A stretch of 64,000 bases of DNA. Origin: an uncultured Desulfovibrio sp. (GTDB taxonomy: Bacteria > Desulfobacterota > Desulfovibrionia > Desulfovibrionales > Desulfovibrionaceae). The notes beneath the pieces are model-generated. The model did not search any database. It was not told the origin of the DNA and was given only the letters and a program-made list of their open reading frames with translations. Every line of letters begins with the position of its first letter. The first letter of the stretch is position 1. The stretch covers positions 37,564 through 101,563 of the forward strand of contig CAJXRQ010000010.1 of assembly GCA_913060505.1 (NCBI GenBank), written 5' to 3'. Shown piece after piece: positions 57,816-64,000 of the stretch. A program made the position numbers and the translations under genes.

Positions 57816-58763
57816 TTAGATGGTAATTTTATTGACTTCGACGTTTGGTTCCAGCAATCGGGCGGCTGCGGGGTCTTTGAGGCTCGGTGCGGCCTGTGCA
57901 ACCGTGGCGGCGGACAGTGCCGTGGCCATTCGCACCCGCTCCTGCAAGTTCATTCCAAGGGCCATGCCCGCAACGAGTCCGCCGATCATGGCGTCGCCCG
58001 CTCCCACTGTGGAAACGGGATCAATGCCGGGTGGTCGGACAAGAAGCGCCTCGTCATTTTCAATGAACACGGCTCCCTGCGCTCCAAGGGATACGGTGAC
58101 CGTATGGATGCCATTTGCGAGGAGATTTCTCGCCTCGGTGATGATTCTGTCTTGCCGATCCATGGGGACGCCGACCAGTTCGGCCAGTTCCTCGTCATTG
58201 GGTTTGACCAGCCATGGCCCGGCCTCCACTGCGGACTTGAGGGCAGGGCCGCTGGTATCCACCACGGCCTTTGAGCCCTGTTCTTTGACGATTTCGACCA
58301 GCTCGCGCATGATTTCGGGGGCCACCCCGGCGGGAAGGCTGCCGGCAAGCACCACAAAGGAGAAATCGCCGGACAACCGTTTTATCATATCCATGAGCTT
58401 ACTCATGTGTTCCGGATCTGGTTGCAGTCCGGGGAAATTGATGTCCGTGGTAGATTCGTTGTTTGGGTCGAGAACCTTGATCCCGATGCGGGTTTCGCCC
58501 GGAACGCGCACGAATCGGTCCGTGATTTCCTGATTGCGAAAGCGGCGTTCGAAAATGGCCGCGTTCTCTTCGCCGAGGAATCCGGTAACAGTCACGGGCA
58601 GGTCAAATCCCCTGAGCAATCCTGCGATGTTCACGCCTTTCCCTGCCGCGTCCAGCCGGTGTTCGGTTACCCGGTTGACCTTTCCAGCCGTAAAATCAGG
58701 GACGGAGCAGGCCAGATCAATGGCCGGGTTCAAGGTGACAGTGAGAATGTTCTGGTTTGTCAT
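57816..58763 (-). CDS. fruK: 1-phosphofructokinase (FruK)
   Basis: 315 residues, PfkB/ribokinase family. Start TVTLNPAIDLACSVPDFTAGKVNRV, sugar-binding DAAGKGVNIAGLL, and C-terminal VSTVGAGDAMIGGLVAGMALG with the catalytic Asp (GAGD). Phosphorylates fructose 1-phosphate to fructose 1,6-bisphosphate. Placement between fruB and fruA distinguishes it from 6-phosphofructokinase or tagatose kinases. Confidence 0.93.
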   Translation of the reverse strand: MTNQNILTVTLNPAIDLACSVPDFTAGKVNRVTEHRLDAAGKGVNIAGLLRGFDLPVTVTGFLGEENAAIFERRFRNQEITDRFVRVPGETRIGIKVLDPNNESTTDINFPGLQPDPEHMSKLMDMIKRLSGDFSFVVLAGSLPAGVAPEIMRELVEIVKEQGSKAVVDTSGPALKSAVEAGPWLVKPNDEELAELVGVPMDRQDRIITEARNLLANGIHTVTVSLGAQGAVFIENDEALLVRPPGIDPVSTVGAGDAMIGGLVAGMALGMNLQERVRMATALSAATVAQAAPSLKDPAAARLLEPNVEVNKITI

Positions 58764-58775
58764 GAGTTGCTCCGG

Positions 58776-61250
58776 CTATGGCAGGCTAAGCGCCCGGACC
58801 TGCCTGTTGTCCCGGCAGGCGAGCGCCTGTTGGGCCACTGCCCGGGCCTGCTCAAGCGACATGGTACGGATGCGTGCCTTGACCGCGGCAATGGACGGAA
58901 CAACCATGCTCAGCTCCTTGACGCCGAGGCCTACGAGAATCACGGCACCCAATGGTTCGCCAGCAAGGCCGCCGCATACGCCGGTCCAGATTCCAGCCTG
59001 TTCGGAAGCTTCGACAACCCGGGCGATCATGCGCAACACGGCAGGGTGCAGGGAGTCGGCCTGTGCAGCGAGGGTGGGGTGTACCCGGTCCATTGCCATG
59101 GCGTATTGGGTCAGGTCGTTGGTGCCTATGGAGAAGAAATCCACTTCCTTGGCAAACTCCGGGGCCATGGCCACCACGGAAGGAACTTCCACCATGATGC
59201 CGATCTCGCACGGTCCGGCTCCGACCTCGATGCGCGCCTTTTCCGCCAGACGTTTGGCGGCGGCCAACTCGTCCAGCGTGGCAATCATCGGGAACATGAT
59301 GCGGATGGGGCCGTATTTGGACGCCCGATAAATGGCCCGAAGCTGGGTCAGGAACAGTTCTGGACGGTTCAGGCAGAGCCGGATTCCACGTTCTCCGAGG
59401 AACGGGTTTTCTTCCGGCGGCAGATCGAGGTAGGAGACCGATTTATCCCCACCGATATCCAGCGTGCGGATGATGATGGGCAGGCCATTCAGTGCTTCCA
59501 CCATGGCCTTGTAATTCTGGTATTGTTCTTCTTCATCCGGTGGCGTGTCACGATCCAGAAAGAGGAATTCCGTACGCATGAGGCCGACGCCTTCACCTCC
59601 GGCATTGACGGCTTTTTCCGCTTCGTTGGCCTTGCCAATGTTGGCAACCACTTCGATGCGTGCGCCGTCAGTCATGAGTGCGGGTTCGAATCGGGATTGG
59701 TATTCCCGGTTTCGTAGCTCTTCCAACTGCTTCTTGACGGATGCCGCGGCTTCCATGTCCTTTGCACTCGGTTCCAGATAGAGGTTGCCCGAGTCGCCAT
59801 CAAGAATGGCCATGGTATTGTCCGCAATTTCAAGCACTGCGGGGCCGGCAGCTACAATTGCCGGGATATCCAGAGAACGGGCGATGATGGCCGAGTGGGA
59901 CGTGGGACCACCGCTTGCGGTGCAGAATCCGAGAATCAGCGCCGGGTCAAGCTGCGCGGTGTCGGATGGGGTCAGGTCTTCAGCTATGAGGATGACAGGT
60001 TGGTCCGGGGTGAAGGGTTCGTCATGGAGTACGCCTGCCAGATGCTTGAGCACTCTGCGGCCCACGTCGCGCAGGTCCATGGCACGGGCCGCCAGAACTT
60101 CATCGCGATGCTTTTTCATGGCCCGGACGCGTTCATCGATGACTTGTCGCCATGCGTATCCGGCAGACTTGCCTTCAAGAATCAGTTCCTCTGTTTCGGC
60201 AATGAGTTCGGGATCTTCCAGAAATGCCTCATGGGCACGGAATATGGCCGCACTCGGCTCGCCGGAACGGGCGCGAACTTCGTTGTACAACATGTGGAGG
60301 TTGCTCTTGGCTGCGGCAATGGCCTTGGCGAGTTCGGAGGATTCATGCCTGGGATCCCTGGCTATGGCCTCCACGATGATGCGGTCATGGGTGTACTGGC
60401 GGACAGGCCCGCAGGCGAGTCCAGGCGATGCGGTGCATCCGGGAACCGTGCGTCTTACTTCTTCAGGCGCCCAACCGTGGGCTACCTGAGGAACGGATTT
60501 TTCTTCCGCTGTTTCTCCAAGTCCCGCATCCACAGCTTCCTTGAGCGCCGCCAAAGCTGTTTTTGCGTCCGCTCCCTTGGCGTGGATGCGCATGGTCTTG
60601 CCGGATGTGACGCCGAGCTTCAACAATGACGCAAGGCTTTTCCCGTTGCCGGAGCGTCCATCAAATTCAACATAAATTTCAGCAGTAAAGGCTTTTGCGA
60701 TGTCAACGAAGAAGGTGGCAGGGCGGGCGTGCAAACCGTGTGAACCCACGATCGTCACGTCCACTGCCGCATCAAAGTCGCTGACGTCCAGTCGTGGGCC
60801 GGGGCGTTGTTGCGGCTTTGCGTCGTCTCCGCTCAATGACCGGGCAATTGCTCCGGCATCTTTGGTGGTGGCCAGCAATTCCGTAGTCTCGGCATCATCC
60901 AGAATGTGCGTCAGGTTCGTGAGGATTTCGATGTGTTCATCCGACCGGGCTGCTATCCCCACCACGAGGTGCACCGTCTCGCCGGTGTTCCAGGTGACGC
61001 CGTCCGGAACTTGCAGCACCGCGATGCCGGTTTTTTTGATCAGGTCACGATTTTCCGGGAGGCCGTGCGGTATGGATATGCCGTTACCGAGAAATGTATT
61101 GGCAACATCTTCCCGTTTTTTCATGCTTTCAATATAGCCGGGCTCAATGTAACCTTGCTCCACAAGAATATTCCCCACCATCTCTATGGCTTGGAGTTTT
61201 CCCGATGCTTCGGCACCGATGACGATATTACTTGTGTCCAGATTGATCAT
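58776..61250 (-). CDS. fruB: multiphosphoryl transfer protein: EIIA-Fru / HPr / Enzyme I fusion (FruB-type)
   Basis: 824 residues combining three PTS domains. EIIA-fructose (about 1-145) with His62 in GISIPHG; HPr-like (about 160-245) with His173 in GSHGLHARPAT; Enzyme I (about 265-820) with His451 in GGPTSHSAII and the C-terminal PEP-binding barrel (DFFSIGTNDLTQYAMAMDR, GVCGGLAGEP). It can run the entire phosphate relay from PEP to the FruA EIIB Cys without separate HPr or EI, so the operon is self-contained for fructose uptake. E. coli FruB lacks the EI part. A LacI-type operator lies in its upstream region. Confidence 0.95.
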   Translation of the reverse strand: MINLDTSNIVIGAEASGKLQAIEMVGNILVEQGYIEPGYIESMKKREDVANTFLGNGISIPHGLPENRDLIKKTGIAVLQVPDGVTWNTGETVHLVVGIAARSDEHIEILTNLTHILDDAETTELLATTKDAGAIARSLSGDDAKPQQRPGPRLDVSDFDAAVDVTIVGSHGLHARPATFFVDIAKAFTAEIYVEFDGRSGNGKSLASLLKLGVTSGKTMRIHAKGADAKTALAALKEAVDAGLGETAEEKSVPQVAHGWAPEEVRRTVPGCTASPGLACGPVRQYTHDRIIVEAIARDPRHESSELAKAIAAAKSNLHMLYNEVRARSGEPSAAIFRAHEAFLEDPELIAETEELILEGKSAGYAWRQVIDERVRAMKKHRDEVLAARAMDLRDVGRRVLKHLAGVLHDEPFTPDQPVILIAEDLTPSDTAQLDPALILGFCTASGGPTSHSAIIARSLDIPAIVAAGPAVLEIADNTMAILDGDSGNLYLEPSAKDMEAAASVKKQLEELRNREYQSRFEPALMTDGARIEVVANIGKANEAEKAVNAGGEGVGLMRTEFLFLDRDTPPDEEEQYQNYKAMVEALNGLPIIIRTLDIGGDKSVSYLDLPPEENPFLGERGIRLCLNRPELFLTQLRAIYRASKYGPIRIMFPMIATLDELAAAKRLAEKARIEVGAGPCEIGIMVEVPSVVAMAPEFAKEVDFFSIGTNDLTQYAMAMDRVHPTLAAQADSLHPAVLRMIARVVEASEQAGIWTGVCGGLAGEPLGAVILVGLGVKELSMVVPSIAAVKARIRTMSLEQARAVAQQALACRDNRQVRALSLP

Positions 61251-61288
61251 GGTTAACCTCCTGAATCCTCGGATTGTAGGATTAAAAT

Positions 61289-61302
61289 GTAATCGTTTTC
61301 AA
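61289..61302. promoter_or_regulatory. FruR-type operator upstream of fruB
   Basis: TGTAATCGTTTTCA, matching the LacI/FruR pattern TGNAANCGNTTNCA. 39 bases upstream of the fruB start codon. Confidence 0.65.
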
Positions 61303-61452
61303 AAAATGTGTCAACGAGGTTGGCTGATTGTGTGAGTAGTCTGTGATTTTGCATAGTAATCCCTGTAGTTTTTTGAAAGAATTATTATTTCATCTTGCAT
61401 TTTATCCAAGGGAAGACAGGTAATGTGGGGTATGGTTTGGTGTGTTTCGTAA

Positions 61453-61467
61453 ACGAGATTGTCTCGT
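61453..61467. promoter_or_regulatory. palindrome ACGAGA-TTG-TCTCGT in the fruB/fruR divergent region
   Basis: Perfect 6-bp arms with a 3-base centre, midway between the two FruR-type operators. Different from the LacI-type sites; role unknown. Confidence 0.35.
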
Positions 61468-61496
61468 AAATATAATTTCATTCTTGAGATAACTTA

Positions 61497-61510
61497 TGAA
61501 ATCGTTTACA
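61497..61510. promoter_or_regulatory. FruR-type operator at the regulator gene promoter
   Basis: TGAAATCGTTTACA; its reverse complement TGTAAACGATTTCA fits the same TGNAANCGNTTNCA consensus as the site at 61289. Just upstream of the regulator's ribosome site, so autoregulation is likely. Confidence 0.65.
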
Positions 61511-61542
61511 TTCTAAGGCGGAAAATAAAAGGTGAGATATGT

Positions 61543-62541
61543 ATGAATCTTAAGGATATCGCAAAAGCTGCCGGAGTTTCGACGGCCACAGTTTCCCGTG
61601 TGCTCAGCGGGAAGGACAACGTACGAGCAGACACCCGCAAGAGAATTTTGGAAGTCGTGGATAGGATGAACTACAGGCCCAACCGGGCTGCAAGGAGCCT
61701 TCGTTCTCGCCGTTCCAGTTTTATCGGTTTGATCGTGGCAGACATCCAGTCGCCTTTTTTCGCTTCGTTGAGCCGGGGGGTGGAAGATATCGCCCAAAAG
61801 AATGATTACAGCGTCATTCTTTGCAATACTGATGAAAATCCGAAAAAGGAACGGATGTATCTGGATATGATGCAGGGTGAAAATGCCGCAGGTGTCGTTG
61901 TTGCGCCCACCTTGCGGCTCTCCAAGACCATTACGCGGTCAGTGGCGGATTCCTGCGCAACCGTGGTTATTGACCGCCGTGTGCAAGGCGTGGACGTGGA
62001 CATGGTGCTCATTGACAATGTCACGGCGGCCCATGATTTGACAGCGCACATGCTCGGCCATGGTTACACTCGGCTGGCAGGACTTTTTGGGGAAAGCAGT
62101 TCCACTGGGCTTGAGCGCAGGGCGGGGTTTGAGCAGGCGTTGCAGGACGCCGGTATGCCTTCGGATGAACAGTTGGTTTTGCATTTGCCTGCTCGTGAAG
62201 ATGCCGCCCATGAGGCTGTTTCCCGTTTCCTTGAGTTGGACAATCCGCCGGAAGCCGTCATTACCAGCAATGGCATGCTGGCAGCGGGAGCGTTTCGCGC
62301 TCTTCGGGATAGGGAGATATCCGTCCCCGAAGAGGTCGCTTTTGCAACGTTTGATGAAACTCCGTGGACGGCCATGATTCGGCCTTCAGTCACCGTGGTC
62401 CGGCAACCAGCCTATGCCCTTGGGCAGACCGCCGCCGAGATGCTTTTCAAGCGCATTGCCGACCCGGAACGTCCAACGAGGCAGGTTGTTCTGTCGAGTG
62501 AATTGGTCATTCGGCAATCCTGTGGAAATCATAAAGAATAA
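61543..62541 (+). CDS. LacI-family transcriptional regulator of the fru operon (FruR-like)
   Basis: 332 residues from ATG 61543 (AGGTGAG upstream), the usual LacI start MNLKDIAKAAGVSTATVSRVLSGKDNVRADTRKRILEVVDRMNYRPNRAARSLRSRRS; the track start is 84 bases earlier. The helix-turn-helix and hinge occupy residues 1-60, with a periplasmic-binding-protein-like effector domain after that (IGLIVADIQSPFFASLSRGVEDIA). Divergent from fruBKA with matching operators at both promoters. Effector is probably fructose 1-phosphate or 1,6-bisphosphate (family knowledge). Confidence 0.9.
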   Translation: MNLKDIAKAAGVSTATVSRVLSGKDNVRADTRKRILEVVDRMNYRPNRAARSLRSRRSSFIGLIVADIQSPFFASLSRGVEDIAQKNDYSVILCNTDENPKKERMYLDMMQGENAAGVVVAPTLRLSKTITRSVADSCATVVIDRRVQGVDVDMVLIDNVTAAHDLTAHMLGHGYTRLAGLFGESSSTGLERRAGFEQALQDAGMPSDEQLVLHLPAREDAAHEAVSRFLELDNPPEAVITSNGMLAAGAFRALRDREISVPEEVAFATFDETPWTAMIRPSVTVVRQPAYALGQTAAEMLFKRIADPERPTRQVVLSSELVIRQSCGNHKE

Positions 62542-62928
62542 TCGGGTAGCGTAGTACAGGCTATGTCGTGATGGTGAAGTTGGAAGAGAAGAAAGGGAAG
62601 AGCGTTTTGCTGACAAACGTCGCCGGAATAGTGGAGAGCGTGGCGGATGACGTTCAAAACAGTTCCGACTGACGTTATGTGTTCTGGTAAGTGAAGTGCG
62701 GTGCCGGATGCCATTTTCCCGGCACCGTTTTTATGTTTTGGGCTGTTCTCAAGCTATCCGCGCAAGCTGGATCTGCAAAAAATCCGGTGAAAAAAATGAC
62801 CGGCGGTCGCAATAGTTGAAATCCTCTGCGTAATGCCATAGACAAGCTGATGTTTTCGTGACGGGAAAAGAGGGATTTCCGATACGGAGAGGGTAAATTG
62901 TCTTGGTCATTCCCCCCTTGGGAGGCAC
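62542..62928. other. region after the LacI-family gene
   Basis: About 390 bases. Contains the regulator's terminator at 62699-62727. Before it, a 33-codon frame (62571-62672, MVKLEEKKGKSVLLTNVAGI...) has no ribosome site and is unproven. Otherwise nothing recognisable; a promoter for the downstream membrane protein must be between the terminator and 62928. Confidence 0.4.
62699..62733 (+). terminator. intrinsic terminator after the LacI-family gene
   Basis: CGGTGCCGG / CCGGCACCG, 9-bp perfect stem with an 11-base loop, followed by TTTTTA. Confidence 0.8.
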
Positions 62929-63177
62929 ATGCCAATCACATCGTTATCAAAGGTGGACACTGTGCCTGGGTGTTCACTACAGGTGCGCCAACAGCCGGGG
63001 AATATTCCTTATGAATACGAGATCTGCCGATTCCGGACAGGCGTTGCTCAAAACGCGGCCACAGTCAGAGATTGTTTCAAGACCTCGCGGGAGAGAGGAA
63101 AAGCCGGACTATACATATTCGGGGGGATCTGCGGCAAGGCCACTTCCATCATTGTAACCACGAGAGAAATTTCATGA
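62929..63177 (+). CDS. possible small protein, translationally coupled to the YkvI-like gene
   Basis: 82 residues (MPITSLSKVDTVPGCSLQVR...). GGGAGG lies five bases before the ATG, and the stop codon overlaps the next gene's start as ATGA (63174-63177), an arrangement typical of genuine coupled genes. I do not recognise any family, no signal peptide or membrane helix is evident, and the composition is not distinctive. An alternative explanation is a leader ORF or chance overlap. Confidence 0.35.
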   Translation: MPITSLSKVDTVPGCSLQVRQQPGNIPYEYEICRFRTGVAQNAATVRDCFKTSRERGKAGLYIFGGICGKATSIIVTTREIS

Positions 63178-64000
63178 AAAGTTTACCGGCTTATCTGGGC
63201 ATTGCCTTTGTCTGGTTCAGCGGCCATTTCGGAGGCGGCTTTGCCTCCGGCCGACAGATCGTCGCATTTTTCCTTGGGCATCATTGGGCGTCCGTATTCA
63301 TGCCCGCAGTTGCCATGTTTGTGATGGGGCTGACCTTCTACTATTCCATGGTCATCGCGGCCCGGTTCAATGTTTTCGACTACAGTGTCTGGTCCAAAAA
63401 GCTCTATGGCGGCGCGGCTACGGTCATGGCCCCCATATACGAAATACTGATCAACCTGCTGCTGGTGCTGGTGACCGCTGTGGCGTTTGCCACTGGAGGG
63501 GCTACTCTGGCCAAGGCCGCCGGAACTTCATACATGCTGAACACCGTAGTCATCGCGGCCATTATCTTTGTATTGACCATTTACGGGGCGGCTCTGGTCC
63601 GCAAGTCCGCTTCGGTAATTTCCGTATTGCTCATCACCTGTATTTTTATCATTTACTTGCCGAACATCATACACTTTTTCCCGAAGATTCTGGCGAATAT
63701 GGCGGCGCTGCAAAAAGGCGAGATAGCGACCTCGGCCCAAAGCTCGTTTCCGGACGCCTTGTGGTGGGGCATCAAATACGGCGCGTTGCAATGTTGTGCC
63801 ATCGGCGCCTACATCGTGCACACACAGGCCTGCCCGGATAAATCCAGCCTCAAAAAGGCCGCCATTTCCGGTTTTATCATCAACACCGGTGTCATGTACC
63901 TGACGTATTTCGGTATTCTCGCCTTTGCCGACCAAGGCGTACTGAAGGAAGCGGTCCCCTCGCTGTTCGTGGTCATGCACGGTGTAGGCGGAACATGGAT
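63174..64000 (+). CDS. YkvI-like membrane protein (LeuT-fold transporter-like), cut by window edge
   Basis: Absent from the ORF track because it runs off the right edge. From ATG 63174 (GAGAG upstream) 275 codons are open: MKSLPAYLGIAFVWFSGHFG, then GGFASGRQIVAFFLGHHWAS and at least seven membrane helices. The N-terminal GFASGRQI motif and overall pattern match the YkvI family (uncharacterised relatives of amino-acid/Na+ symporters with the LeuT fold). Substrate unknown; amino acid or related compound is likely. The C-terminus is outside the window. Confidence 0.8.
   Translation, partial: MKSLPAYLGIAFVWFSGHFGGGFASGRQIVAFFLGHHWASVFMPAVAMFVMGLTFYYSMVIAARFNVFDYSVWSKKLYGGAATVMAPIYEILINLLLVLVTAVAFATGGATLAKAAGTSYMLNTVVIAAIIFVLTIYGAALVRKSASVISVLLITCIFIIYLPNIIHFFPKILANMAALQKGEIATSAQSSFPDALWWGIKYGALQCCAIGAYIVHTQACPDKSSLKKAAISGFIINTGVMYLTYFGILAFADQGVLKEAVPSLFVVMHGVGGTW

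Noticed and set aside
58407-59717. 436-residue plus-strand ORF across fruK and fruB
   Set aside because: Shadow of two well-supported genes; it spans the border between them.
62571-62672. 33-codon ORF MVKLEEKKGKSVLLTNVAG... after the LacI-family gene
   Set aside because: Plausible composition but no ribosome site and no recognisable family; not enough support to call a gene.
62929-63173. Glycine or TPP riboswitch upstream of the YkvI-like gene or the thiaminase gene
   Set aside because: I looked for conserved cores (for example the CTGAGA and ACCTGATCTGG elements of TPP switches) and found none at either place.
1-64000. tRNA, rRNA, CRISPR arrays, insertion sequences or prophage
   Set aside because: No tRNA-like cloverleaf, rRNA segment, regularly spaced repeat array, transposase or integrase sequence was recognised by reading both strands; a tRNAscan or ISfinder search would be needed to exclude them firmly.

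Overview
The window is one contiguous stretch of a Gram-negative anaerobe chromosome. Multihaem c-type cytochromes, a Mo-bis-MGD reductase with its own chaperone, sigma-54 activators, a ferredoxin-dependent 2-oxoacid oxidoreductase with an ADP-forming acyl-CoA synthetase, TRAP transport and an EIIA-HPr-EI fusion point to the Desulfovibrionaceae or close relatives (Desulfobacterota). This assignment is inferred from gene content; the window has no rRNA, tRNA or dissimilatory sulfate-reduction gene to confirm it. No CRISPR array, intact insertion sequence or prophage was seen.

Layout. (1) 1-4800: a sugar-acid type module on the minus strand (edge-truncated DapA-family aldolase, GntP permease, second DapA-family aldolase, IclR regulator) with a repeated composite operator, then a DUF2000 protein. 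(2) 4885-11785: a secreted alpha/beta hydrolase, then a respiratory operon of unknown acceptor (Tat-exported flavoprotein reductase, tetrahaem cytochrome, heptahaem cytochrome fused to a b-type membrane domain) read from a sigma-54 promoter and facing its probable activator. (3) 11868-17355: a large membrane spermidine-synthase-like protein, a decayed patatin gene, a secreted thiaminase I with a C-terminal lectin-like domain, and a fragment of a second thiaminase copy. (4) 17473-29038: a DMSO-reductase-family operon (ABC, TorD-like chaperone, polyferredoxin) next to a hybrid sensor kinase, an NtrC-type response regulator and an FmdE/MoeA-like fusion. The two promoters share a 19-bp palindrome. 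(5) 29380-31089: an OsmC-like protein and an intact patatin paralogous to the decayed one.

(6) 31719-45336: IclR regulator number two faces a long plus-strand series: four-subunit 2-oxoacid:ferredoxin oxidoreductase, ADP-forming acyl-CoA synthetase, RidA, MFS permease, three-subunit HcnABC-type amino-acid dehydrogenase, TauE-family permease and a proline-racemase-family enzyme. Together these could import an amino acid, epimerise it, oxidise it to the imine, hydrolyse that to the 2-oxoacid, and conserve energy as reduced ferredoxin and ATP. (7) 45559-47340: a decayed operon in which a PotA-like ABC ATPase is fused by deletion to the tail of an N-acyl-D-amino-acid deacylase. (8) 47689-50696: an AT-rich phosphoethanolamine-transferase gene and a CynX/NimT-type MFS permease. 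(9) 51010-55995: IclR regulator number three beside a TRAP transporter operon that ends in a VanX-type D-Ala-D-Ala dipeptidase. (10) 56076-62541: a fruBKA fructose PTS operon with a divergent LacI-family regulator. (11) 63174-64000: a YkvI-like membrane protein cut by the window edge.

Two themes recur: anaerobic respiration under sigma-54 control, and D-amino-acid or amino-acid use under IclR control. Several intergenic regions carry conspicuous perfect inverted repeats, which are listed separately.
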